From assembly GCF_001651875.1 (NCBI RefSeq), contig NZ_LNQB01000066.1, positions 1 through 64,000 of the forward strand: a DNA stretch of 64,000 bases, written 5' to 3'. This DNA comes from Sinorhizobium saheli. GTDB lineage: Bacteria > Pseudomonadota > Alphaproteobacteria > Rhizobiales > Rhizobiaceae. The notes below the pieces were generated by a model, which worked only from the letters and a program-made list of their open reading frames with translations, ran no database searches and was not told the DNA's origin. The translations under genes were made by a program, and so were the position numbers. Every line of letters begins with the position of its first letter. Positions within the stretch are counted from its first letter, which is position 1. This document shows, piece by piece, positions 55,012 to 63,332 of the stretch.

Positions 55012-56022
55012 GTGGGATCACTTGAACTCAAATCCATCCGCAAGGCCTACGGCGGCCATGAGGTGCTGAAGGGCATCGACCTCGAGGTGAAGGACGGCGA
55101 ATTCGTCATCTTCGTCGGCCCCTCGGGCTGCGGAAAATCGACCCTCTTGCGCACCATCGCCGGCCTCGAGGACGCGACCTCCGGCAGCGTGCAGATCGAC
55201 GGCGAAGAGGTCGGCCATGTCGCGCCCGCCAAGCGCGGCATCGCCATGGTGTTCCAGTCCTATGCGCTCTATCCGCACCTGACGGTGAAGGACAATATGG
55301 GCCTGGGCTTGAAGCAGGCCGGCGCGCCCAAGGCCGAGATCGAGGAGAGGATCGCCAAGGCGGCGGGGATGCTGTCGCTGGAGCCCTATCTCGCCCGCCG
55401 TCCGGCCGAGCTTTCCGGCGGCCAGCGCCAGCGCGTGGCGATCGGCCGCGCGATCGTGCGCGAACCGAAACTCTTCCTCTTCGACGAGCCGCTCTCGAAC
55501 CTCGACGCGGCGCTGCGCGTCAACACGCGGCTGGAGATCGCGCGGCTGCATCGCAGCCTCAAGGCGACGATGATCTACGTCACCCACGACCAGGTCGAGG
55601 CGATGACGCTCGCCGACAAGATCGTCGTGCTCAATGCCGGCCAGATCGAGCAGGTCGGCTCGCCGATGGAACTCTACAACCGCCCGGCCAACCTCTTCGT
55701 CGCCGGCTTCATCGGCTCGCCGCAGATGAATTTCATCGACGGCGCGAAGCTCGGCGACGGCGCGGCAAAGACGATCGGCATCCGCCCCGAACATATCGGG
55801 CTCTCCCGCGACGGCGGCGAATGGAAGGGCAAGGTCATCCATGTCGAGCATCTCGGCGCCGACACCATCGTCTATCTGGAAACGGAAACGGTCGGCACGC
55901 TGACCGTCCGGCTCTTCGGCGAGCACCGCTACGCCGCCGACGATGTCGCCTACGCGACGCCGGTCATCGGCAGCATGCACCGCTTCGACACCGATGGGCG
56001 GGTGGTCAATTCCGGTCCGTGA
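55012..56022 (+). CDS. Sugar ABC transporter ATPase (MalK/UgpC type)
   Basis: This 336-residue protein has Walker [10 protein letters not shown] near 38-46, signature [14 protein letters not shown] and Walker [15 protein letters not shown]-terminal TOBE-type regulatory domain follows, ending in [19 protein letters not shown]. The GTG start is preceded by GAGGG. It energises the two permeases and completes the importer. Confidence 0.95.
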   Translation: MGSLELKSIRKAYGGHEVLKGIDLEVKDGEFVIFVGPSGCGKSTLLRTIAGLEDATSGSVQIDGEEVGHVAPAKRGIAMVFQSYALYPHLTVKDNMGLGLKQAGAPKAEIEERIAKAAGMLSLEPYLARRPAELSGGQRQRVAIGRAIVREPKLFLFDEPLSNLDAALRVNTRLEIARLHRSLKATMIYVTHDQVEAMTLADKIVVLNAGQIEQVGSPMELYNRPANLFVAGFIGSPQMNFIDGAKLGDGAAKTIGIRPEHIGLSRDGGEWKGKVIHVEHLGADTIVYLETETVGTLTVRLFGEHRYAADDVAYATPVIGSMHRFDTDGRVVNSGP

Positions 56023-56064
56023 TCGCCGACTGCGGATCGCCCCTCACCCTCGGCAGGGAATTTC

Positions 56065-56107
56065 GCCCCTCACCCTGGCCCTCTTCTCGCAAGCGGGGCG
56101 AGGGGAC
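56065..56107 (+). repeat. RIME-like repeat, partial copy 4
   Basis: GCCCCTCACCCTGGCCCTC is followed by CTTCTCGCAAGCGGGGCGAGG. It is a degenerate relative of the copies at 18161 and 45337, after the ABC operon. The rest of 56023-56255 shows only a nearby CCCTCACCCT copy. Confidence 0.6.
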
Positions 56108-56255
56108 ACCGTCGGCATTCTGCAGCCGGCGTATATGGCGGTGCGGGGGGCGCGGCAGCGGCATGAGGGCCGCTCCGCCAGCATCATCTTTGCTTCGCGG
56201 CGCTCCAAGAGCACCACCTGACGGGCGGCGGGAACTCCAGCCGTGAAGGCGCGTT

Positions 56256-57809
56256 GTGCCAGAACAGCAACCGCCGAGATTCGCCATGAACGCCGCGAAG
56301 GAACTGAGCCGCTCGCTCTGGATGGAGCACAGGATAAATCACCAGGGCCCGCCGCTCGCGGGCGACTTGACGACCGAGGTGCTCGTCATCGGCGCCGGCA
56401 TCGCCGGCCTTTCCTGCGCTTACGAACTGGTGCGCTCGGGCCATCAGGTGGCGGTGGTGGATCGCGGGGCCTTGGGCGGCGGCATGACCGCGCGCACCAG
56501 CGCCCATCTCGCCTTCGAGCTCGACGACTTTTTCGAGGAGTTGCGTTCGCTGCGGGGAGAGGATGCCTGCCGGCAGTATTATGAAAGCCAATGCGCGGCG
56601 GTCGATCGCATCGAGGAGATTTGCCGCGAGGAGGCGATCGACTGCGATTTCGCGCGGATAGACGGCTACTTCGTTCCGGCGGAAGGGAGGGACGTCGACT
56701 ATCTGCGAAAGGAGCTTGATGCGGCCCATGCCGCAGGCTTCGCCGATGCCGAATGGGTCGCGGCCGGCCCCGGCTTCTGGAGCTCCGGACCGGCGCTGCG
56801 CTTCCCGCGCCAGGGTCGCTTCCACCCGCTGAAATACCTCGACGGGCTCGTCCGCAGCCTGGAACGTCACGGCGCCGCTCTCTATCCGGAAACCCCGATC
56901 GTCGGCCTGGAGGAGAAGGACGGTCGCGTTGATGCCGTGACCGGCGCCGGCCGGACCATCAGGGCCGCTCAGGTCGTCGTGGCGACAAATTCGCCATTCC
57001 ACCTCCGCATCCCCATCCACACCAAGCAGGCTCCCTACCGCACCTATGTGATCGCCGGCCCGGTTCCCAGGGGTGCCGCCCCGGATGCGCTCATCTGGGA
57101 CACGCTGGAGCCCGCCTACCATTACGTTCGTATCCAGCCTGGAGCCGAAGCGGACACGCTGATCGTCGGTGGTGAGGATCACAAGACCGGCGAGGCGGAC
57201 GACATGGATGAGCGCCTCGGTCGCCTCGAGGCCTGGACCAGGGAGCGCTTCCCGGAACTCGGCCCGATAGGACACAAATGGTCCGGTCAGGTTTTCGAGC
57301 CCTCGGACTACGCGCCGTTCCTGGGAAGAAGCCCCGGCCACGACCAGGTCTATCTCATCACCGGAGACAGCGGCGAAGGCCTTACCACGGGCGTGGCCGG
57401 AGCCCTCATGATCCGGGAGCTGATCGACGAGGGCGGCAGCCGCTGGTCCGGCGTCTATGACCCCGATCGCCTGATGCTGCGCGGCGCCGTCGAGTTCGTG
57501 AAGGAGAACGCCGACGCTGCAAGGCACTGGGCTGCTCACCTCGGCAGTGCGGAAGTCGGCTCGCTCGACGCGATACCTCCCGGCGAGGGCGGCCTGGTCA
57601 AGCTCGACGGCAAAATGACGGCCGCCTATCGGAACGGCGACGGCGATCTCAAGCTATTGAGCGCAAGTTGCACCCATATGGGCTGCGTGGTGCGTTGGAA
57701 CCGCTTCGAGCGGTGCTGGGATTGCCCGTGTCATGGCTCCCATTTTTCTGTGGATGGCGAACCGCTCCAGGGCCCGGCCTTCAAGCCGCTCGCAAAGGTC
57801 GCCCCGTGA
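56256..57809 (+). CDS. FAD-dependent oxidoreductase with C-terminal Rieske domain
   Basis: This protein of up to 517 residues has a DAO-type FAD fold (LVIGAGIAGLSCAYELVRSGHQVAVVDRG) across residues 1-410. A Rieske [2Fe-2S] domain follows at the C-terminus, with CTHMGC and CPCHGS supplying two Cys-His pairs. Such fusions transfer electrons from an amine or related substrate to an iron-sulfur acceptor; the substrate is unknown. A GTG at 56256 is listed, but the ATG at 56286 is equally possible. It is on the same strand as the ABC operon but about 230 bp away. Confidence 0.88.
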   Translation: MPEQQPPRFAMNAAKELSRSLWMEHRINHQGPPLAGDLTTEVLVIGAGIAGLSCAYELVRSGHQVAVVDRGALGGGMTARTSAHLAFELDDFFEELRSLRGEDACRQYYESQCAAVDRIEEICREEAIDCDFARIDGYFVPAEGRDVDYLRKELDAAHAAGFADAEWVAAGPGFWSSGPALRFPRQGRFHPLKYLDGLVRSLERHGAALYPETPIVGLEEKDGRVDAVTGAGRTIRAAQVVVATNSPFHLRIPIHTKQAPYRTYVIAGPVPRGAAPDALIWDTLEPAYHYVRIQPGAEADTLIVGGEDHKTGEADDMDERLGRLEAWTRERFPELGPIGHKWSGQVFEPSDYAPFLGRSPGHDQVYLITGDSGEGLTTGVAGALMIRELIDEGGSRWSGVYDPDRLMLRGAVEFVKENADAARHWAAHLGSAEVGSLDAIPPGEGGLVKLDGKMTAAYRNGDGDLKLLSASCTHMGCVVRWNRFERCWDCPCHGSHFSVDGEPLQGPAFKPLAKVAP

Positions 57810-57950
57810 CCCGGTGAGCCCCGGGCGTCCCGACCACGAGCAGCAGGCGCCGGGCGACAGGTGTTGCGTGCATCGAAGCGCCGCGCTCGAATTCTCTGGT
57901 TGTCCTGTTGCGCCCCCGGCAAGAAACTCCGTTGCACTGCGGCAGAAATT

Positions 57951-57974
57951 AACATACATTTGTGTTTGTATATT
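57951..57974. promoter_or_regulatory. Likely SmeR operator upstream of smeA
   Basis: An imperfect palindrome starts ACATACATTTGTG and ends TTTGTATATT. It shares 13 consecutive bases with the E. coli AcrR box (recalled, not checked). It lies about 120 bp before the smeA start and may be the target of the TetR regulator at 62492. The remaining 57810-58091 sequence shows no further motif. Confidence 0.6.
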
Positions 57975-58091
57975 AGCTTTCCGGTATTTTCCCGAGACCG
58001 ATACCGGCTCCGCTTCACCTCCCTTTCGGACCGCGCAGCGCCAGCCCGAGCGCAGCGGCTGCGGCCGGTCCTCGAAACATGGACATTCGCG

Positions 58092-59291
58092 ATGCGCATG
58101 AACCGACCGATACTGGCCGCCTCGCTGGCTACCGTGATTTTTCTCGCCGGCTGCCAGAAGAACGAAGAGCAGCAGGCCGCAACGCCGGCCTTTCCTCCGG
58201 CGCCGGTTGCCGTCTACACGACGAGGACGGAACCGCTGCCGATCACCAACGAGCTGCCGGGCCGCATCACCGCGACCCGCATCGCGGAAGTGCGGCCGCG
58301 CGTTTCCGGCATCGTGGTGGAACGGGTGTTCGAGCAGGGCTCGAGGGTCAAGGAGGGCGACGTGCTCTACCGGATCGACCCGGCACCGTTCCAGGTCAAG
58401 GTCGACAGTGCCGAGGCGACGCTGAAGCGCGCGATCGCGGTGCGCGACCAGGCCCGGCAGACGCTCGACCGCCAGTCGCGCCTGAAGGAGGCGCAGGTTA
58501 CCGCCGTGCAGCAATATGACGATGCCGTGGCGGTCCTCGCGCAGGCCGAGGCCGATGTCGGCATCGCCGAGGCGGGCCTCGCCGAGGCGAAGCTCAATCT
58601 GCAATATGCCAATGTCACCGCGCCGATCAGCGGCCGCATCGGCCGGGCGCTGATCACCGAGGGCGCCCTCGTCAACACCAATGACACGCAGTATCTCGCG
58701 ACGATCCAGCAGCTCGACCCGATCTATGCCGACTTCACCCAATCGGCGACCGACCTCATCCGCCTGCGCAAGGCGCTCCAGGACGGCCAGCTGATGAGCG
58801 CCAGGGATGAGGCGGAGGTGCGGCTGATCCTCGATGACGGCACGTCTTATCCGCTCAAGGGCAGGCTGCTCTTTTCCGAGGCCGCCGTCGACACGACCAC
58901 CGGCCAGGTGACGTTGCGCGGCGAATTCCCCAACCCGAACAACGATCTTCTGCCGGGCATGTATGTGCGCGTGCTGATCCAGCAGGGCCTGCAGAAGGAC
59001 GCCATCACGGTTCCGCAGCAGGCCGTCCAGCGCAACAATGCCGGCCAGTCGCAGGTCTATGTCGTGACCGCCGACAACAAGGTCGAATTCCGCAATGTCA
59101 CGCTCGGGCGGACGGTCGATAACCGCTGGCAGGTGACCTCCGGCCTCACGTCCGGGGAAAAGGTCATCGTCGAGGGCTTCCAGAAGGTCGCCCCCGGCGC
59201 TGCGGTGGTGCCGACGGCGTGGGACCCGAACGCCAAGCCGGCGACCGAGCAGGCAGCCGCCGGCGGCAAGGCTGCGACCCAGGTAAAGTGA
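58092..59291 (+). CDS. smeA: RND efflux periplasmic adaptor (SmeA)
   Basis: This 399-residue membrane-fusion protein is the adaptor of an RND pump. The N-terminus carries a lipoprotein signal, ATVIFLAGCQKN, with lipidated Cys near residue 20. Coiled-coil helices are rich in Ala/Glu/Gln (residues 100-170). The lipoyl halves include VRPRVSGIVVERVFEQGSRVKEGDVLYRIDP and YANVTAPISGRIGRALITEGALV. It bridges SmeB and an outer-membrane channel not encoded here. Start alternatives are 58092 and 58098. Confidence 0.93.
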   Translation: MRMNRPILAASLATVIFLAGCQKNEEQQAATPAFPPAPVAVYTTRTEPLPITNELPGRITATRIAEVRPRVSGIVVERVFEQGSRVKEGDVLYRIDPAPFQVKVDSAEATLKRAIAVRDQARQTLDRQSRLKEAQVTAVQQYDDAVAVLAQAEADVGIAEAGLAEAKLNLQYANVTAPISGRIGRALITEGALVNTNDTQYLATIQQLDPIYADFTQSATDLIRLRKALQDGQLMSARDEAEVRLILDDGTSYPLKGRLLFSEAAVDTTTGQVTLRGEFPNPNNDLLPGMYVRVLIQQGLQKDAITVPQQAVQRNNAGQSQVYVVTADNKVEFRNVTLGRTVDNRWQVTSGLTSGEKVIVEGFQKVAPGAAVVPTAWDPNAKPATEQAAAGGKAATQVK

Positions 59292-59301
59292 GACCCTGAT
59301 C

Positions 59302-62300
59302 ATGCCGAGCTTCTTTATCGACAGGCCGATCTTTGCCTGGGTGGTGGCGATCTTCATCATGGTCGCCGGCATCATCGCGATCCCGCTGCTGCCGGTGTCG
59401 CAATATCCGGACGTCGCGCCGCCGCAGATCTCGATCAACACCACCTATCCCGGCGCCTCGTCGCAGGACACCTATCAGAGCGTCACGCGCCTGATCGAGG
59501 ATGAGCTGAACGGCGTCGAGGGGCTGCTCTATTTCGAGTCGACCACGAGCTCCTCCGGCTCGGTTGAAATCAACGCCACCTTCAACCCCGGCACCGACCC
59601 GAGCCAAGCCTCGGTCGACATCCAGAACCGGGTGCAGCGCGTCGAGCCGCGCCTGCCCGATGCTGTCAAGCAGCAGGGCGTGCAGGTGGACGAGGCCGGT
59701 TCAGGCTTCCTGCTGATCATCTCGCTCACCTCGACCGACGGCTCGATGGATGCGGTCGGCCTCGGCGACTATCTCAGCCGCAACGTCTTGAGCGAAATCC
59801 AGCGCGTGCCGGGCGTCGGCCGCGCCCAGCTCTTTGCGACCGAGCGCTCGATGCGCATCTGGCTCGACCCGGACAAGATGCTCGGCCTCAACCTGACGGC
59901 GGCCGACGTCACCGCGGCGATCCAGGCGCAGAACGCGCAGATCGCCTCGGGCTCGATCGGCGCGCAGCCGAACCCGATCACCCAGCAGATCGCCGCTCCG
60001 GTGGTGATCAAGGGCCAGCTTTCGTCGCCGGAGGAATTCGGCGCCATCGTTCTTCGCGCCAATGCCGACGGTTCGGCGGTCAGGCTGCGCGACGTCGCCC
60101 GCGTCGAGATCGGCGGCGAGACCTATTCCTTCTCGACGCGCCTCAACGGCAAGCCCTCGGCGGCGATCGCGGTGCAGCTTTCGCCGAGCGGCAACGCGAT
60201 GTCGACCTCCGCGGCGATCAAGGCGCGCATGGACGAGCTCGCCGAATTCTTCCCGGCCGGGCTCGAATATTCCATCCCCTACGACACATCGCCCTTCGTG
60301 AAGGTGTCGATCGAAAAGGTGCTGCATACGCTTCTCGAGGCGGTGGGGCTCGTCTTCGTGGTGATGTTCCTGTTCCTGCAGAACATCCGCTACACGATCA
60401 TCCCGACCATCGTCGTGCCGGTCGCCCTTCTCGGCACCTCGGCGGTCATGCTGGCGATGGGCTTCTCGATCAACGTGCTCACCATGTTCGGCATGGTGCT
60501 GGCGATCGGCATCCTCGTCGACGATGCGATCATCGTCGTCGAGAACGTCGAACGCATCATGTCACAGGAGGGGCTGACGCCGAAGGAGGCGACCCGCAAG
60601 GCGATGAAGCAGATCACCGGTGCGGTGATCGGCATCACGCTGGTCTTGTCCTCGGTGTTCATTCCGATGGCCTTCTTCCCCGGCGCCGTCGGCGTCATCT
60701 ATCGCCAGTTCAGCCTGACCATGGTCGTCTCGATCCTGTTCTCCGCGCTCTTGGCGCTGTCGCTGACGCCGGCGCTCTGCGCGAGCTTCCTGAAGCAGGT
60801 GCCGAAGGGCCACCATCACGCCAAGCGCGGCTTCTTCGGCTGGTTCAACCGCGGTTTCGACCGGACCTCGCATGGCTATACGCGCCTCGTGCACGGCGTG
60901 GTCCATCGCACCGGCCGCTTCATGATCATCTACCTGGCGCTGCTCGTCGGCCTCGGCTGGGCGTTCATGCGGCTGCCCTCCTCCTTCCTGCCGGACGAGG
61001 ACCAGGGTTACGTCATCGTCATGATGCAACTGCCGTCGGAGGCGACCGGCAACCGCACGACGGAGGTGATCGAGCAGGCGGAAACGATCTTCGGCCAGGA
61101 GCCGGCGGTCAACACGATCGTCGCGATCAACGGTTTCTCCTTCTTCGGCACCGGCCAGAATGCCGGCCTCGCCTTCGTGACGCTGAAGGACTGGAGCGAG
61201 CGCGGTGCCGACAACGCCGCCCAGGCGATCGCCGGCCGCGCGACGATGGCGATGAGCCAGATCAAGGATGCGATCAGCTTCGCGCTGTCGCCTCCGGCGA
61301 TCCAGGGCCTCGGCACCACCGGCGGCTTCTCCTTCCGCCTGCAGGATCGCGGCGGTCTCGGGGAAACGGCGCTGGCCGAGGCACGCGACCAGCTCCTCGG
61401 CCTTGCCGCCCAGAGCAAGGTGCTGGCCGGCGTCCGCTTCGAGGGCATGCCCGATGCGGCGCAGGTGAGCGTCACGATCGACCGCGAGAAGGCGAACACC
61501 TTCGGCGTGACCTTTGCCGATATCAACTCGACCATCTCGACCAATCTCGGCTCGTCCTATGTCAACGACTTCCCGAATGCCGGCCGCATGCAGAGGGTGA
61601 CCGTGCAGGCCGACGAGACGAAGCGCATGCAGACGGCGGACCTTTTGAACCTGAACGTCCGCAATTCCAATGGCGGGATGGTCCCGCTCTCCGCCTTCGC
61701 AAGCGTCGAATGGGTCAAGGCGCCGACGCAGACGGTCGGCTATAACGGCTACCCGGCGGTGCGCCTCAGCGGCCAGGCGGCGCCCGGCTATTCCTCCGGC
61801 GATGCGATTGCCGAGATGGAGCGCCTGGCGGCTCAGCTTCCGGCGGGCTTCGGCTACGAGTGGACCGGCCAGTCCTTGCAGGAAATCCAGTCCGGCTCGC
61901 AGGCGCCGCTCCTGATCGCGCTCTCCTGCCTGCTCGTCTTCTTGTGCCTGGCCGCACTTTACGAGAGCTGGTCCATCCCGGTCTCGGTCATCATGGTCGT
62001 GCCGCTGGGCGTAATCGGCGCCGTGCTCGCGGTGACGCTCCGCGACATGCCGAACGACGTCTACTTCAAGGTCGGCCTGATCGCCATCATCGGGCTCTCG
62101 GCGAAGAACGCCATCCTGATCATCGAGTTCGCAAAGGAACTCCGCGAACAGGGCAAGTCGCTGGTCGATGCGACGCTGGAGGCGGCGCATCTGCGCTTCC
62201 GGCCGATCCTGATGACCTCGCTCGCCTTCACCCTCGGGGTGCTGCCGCTGGCGATCGCGACGGGGGCGAGCTCCGGCAGCCAGCGCGCCATCGGCACCGG

Positions 62301-62439
62301 GGTGATGGGCGGCATGATCTCGGCGACGGTGCTGGCGGTCCTCTTCGTGCCGGTCTTCTTCGTGTTCATCATGAAGTTCTTCGGGCGGAGAAAGGCGGAT
62401 GAAACAGCTACGGACGAATCCGTAAGCCCCGCCGAATGA
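59302..62439 (+). CDS. smeB: RND multidrug efflux transporter (SmeB)
   Basis: This 1045-residue inner-membrane proton antiporter begins MPSFFIDRPIFAWVVAIFI and has 12 helices. Helix 4 carries the proton-relay aspartates in GILVDDAIIVVENVERIM. Two large periplasmic loops form the drug-binding porter region. It matches AcrB-type HAE1 pumps. In S. meliloti, the smeAB pump exports antibiotics and plant compounds (recalled). It starts 10 bp after smeA in one operon, followed by a hairpin and the TetR regulator. Confidence 0.95.
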   Translation: MPSFFIDRPIFAWVVAIFIMVAGIIAIPLLPVSQYPDVAPPQISINTTYPGASSQDTYQSVTRLIEDELNGVEGLLYFESTTSSSGSVEINATFNPGTDPSQASVDIQNRVQRVEPRLPDAVKQQGVQVDEAGSGFLLIISLTSTDGSMDAVGLGDYLSRNVLSEIQRVPGVGRAQLFATERSMRIWLDPDKMLGLNLTAADVTAAIQAQNAQIASGSIGAQPNPITQQIAAPVVIKGQLSSPEEFGAIVLRANADGSAVRLRDVARVEIGGETYSFSTRLNGKPSAAIAVQLSPSGNAMSTSAAIKARMDELAEFFPAGLEYSIPYDTSPFVKVSIEKVLHTLLEAVGLVFVVMFLFLQNIRYTIIPTIVVPVALLGTSAVMLAMGFSINVLTMFGMVLAIGILVDDAIIVVENVERIMSQEGLTPKEATRKAMKQITGAVIGITLVLSSVFIPMAFFPGAVGVIYRQFSLTMVVSILFSALLALSLTPALCASFLKQVPKGHHHAKRGFFGWFNRGFDRTSHGYTRLVHGVVHRTGRFMIIYLALLVGLGWAFMRLPSSFLPDEDQGYVIVMMQLPSEATGNRTTEVIEQAETIFGQEPAVNTIVAINGFSFFGTGQNAGLAFVTLKDWSERGADNAAQAIAGRATMAMSQIKDAISFALSPPAIQGLGTTGGFSFRLQDRGGLGETALAEARDQLLGLAAQSKVLAGVRFEGMPDAAQVSVTIDREKANTFGVTFADINSTISTNLGSSYVNDFPNAGRMQRVTVQADETKRMQTADLLNLNVRNSNGGMVPLSAFASVEWVKAPTQTVGYNGYPAVRLSGQAAPGYSSGDAIAEMERLAAQLPAGFGYEWTGQSLQEIQSGSQAPLLIALSCLLVFLCLAALYESWSIPVSVIMVVPLGVIGAVLAVTLRDMPNDVYFKVGLIAIIGLSAKNAILIIEFAKELREQGKSLVDATLEAAHLRFRPILMTSLAFTLGVLPLAIATGASSGSQRAIGTGVMGGMISATVLAVLFVPVFFVFIMKFFGRRKADETATDESVSPAE

Positions 62440-62448
62440 CGATCGATG

Positions 62449-62474
62449 ACGGCCCGCCTTCACCGGCGGGCCGT
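62449..62474 (+). terminator. Hairpin between smeB and smeR
   Basis: ACGGCCCGCC (62449-62458) pairs perfectly with GGCGGGCCGT (62465-62474) around a six-base loop. A short TTC follows but no T-run, so it may reduce but not stop read-through into smeR. Confidence 0.65.
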
Positions 62475-62491
62475 TCTGCAAGGAGAATAGC

Positions 62492-63127
62492 ATGCGCCGA
62501 ACCAAGGCCGATGCCGAGGCAACACGACAGAAGATCCTGAACGCCGCCGAGCGAATGTTCTACTTCAAGGGCGTCTCGAACACGACGCTCGAAGACGTCG
62601 CGAAGGAAGCCGGCGTCACGCGCGGCGCCATCTACTGGCATTTCGCCAACAAGACCGATCTCTTCCTCGCCCTCTACCAGGCGGTGCCGCTGCCGCATGA
62701 GGACATGATCGCCCGCGAGATCGAAACCGAAGCCTTCGACACGCTCGCCATCGTCGAGAGCGCGACCAGCGATTGGCTCGAGACGCTTGCGAGAGACGAG
62801 CAGCGGCAGCGCATCCTCGCGATCATGCTGCGCTGCGACTACGACAACGACATGTCCATGGTCCTCGAACGCCAGAGGGAAATCGACGAGCGCCATGATG
62901 CGACGCTCGAGCTCGCCTTTACGCGTGCGCTCGAAAGGGGGCAGCTGCAGGAGAGCTGGACACCGTCCTCCGCCACCCGGGCGCTGCGCTGGATGATGAT
63001 GGGGCTCTGCACCGAATGGCTGCTCTTCGGCCGCCGCTTCGACCTCGTCGCCGAGGGACGCGACGCGCTCCGCCGCCTCTTCACCAGTTTCCGGCAGGTG
63101 CGGGCCGAGACGCTGGAAGTCTCATAA
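62492..63127 (+). CDS. smeR: TetR-family regulator SmeR
   Basis: This 211-residue regulator resembles AcrR. The HTH spans ATRQKILNAAERMFYFKGVSNTTLEDVAKEAGVTRGAIYWHFANKTDLF (about residues 10-58). The C-terminal ligand domain has a helix ending RRLFTSFRQV. It lies directly downstream of smeB, not divergent from smeA as in E. coli, so it is probably transcribed with the pump. The AcrR-like site in front of smeA is the likely target. Confidence 0.93.
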   Translation: MRRTKADAEATRQKILNAAERMFYFKGVSNTTLEDVAKEAGVTRGAIYWHFANKTDLFLALYQAVPLPHEDMIAREIETEAFDTLAIVESATSDWLETLARDEQRQRILAIMLRCDYDNDMSMVLERQREIDERHDATLELAFTRALERGQLQESWTPSSATRALRWMMMGLCTEWLLFGRRFDLVAEGRDALRRLFTSFRQVRAETLEVS

Positions 63128-63159
63128 TATGCCAGAAAAGTGGGGTTGCGGTGAAATTT

Positions 63160-63305
63160 GCCCCTCACCCTGGCCTCTCCGCGCGCGGTCGCGCCCGGGG
63201 AGAGGGGACGGGGAATTGCTCGCCGCCGCCTGCTGCGGAACCCGGCGGCGCGGCATCGCCCCTTCTCCGTTCTGAGGGGAGAAGGTCGCGGCAGCGGGAT
63301 GAGGG
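63160..63305 (-). repeat. RIME-like repeat, long copy 5
   Basis: Read on the minus strand, it begins CCCTCATCCCGCTGCCGCGA and ends GGGTGAGGGG. Two palindromic units (GGCGGC-rich centre and CTCCCCGGGCGCGACCGCGCG-like end) make it longer, about 146 bases, than the other copies. It lies between the convergent smeR and purU genes. Confidence 0.7.
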
Positions 63306-63332
63306 TCAAAGGCGGCAGAAAACCGCTTTACC

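Noticed and set aside
60562-62505. 647-residue minus-strand open frame opposite smeB
   Set aside because: smeB has full RND motifs; the antisense frame is Arg/His/Asp-rich with no family match.
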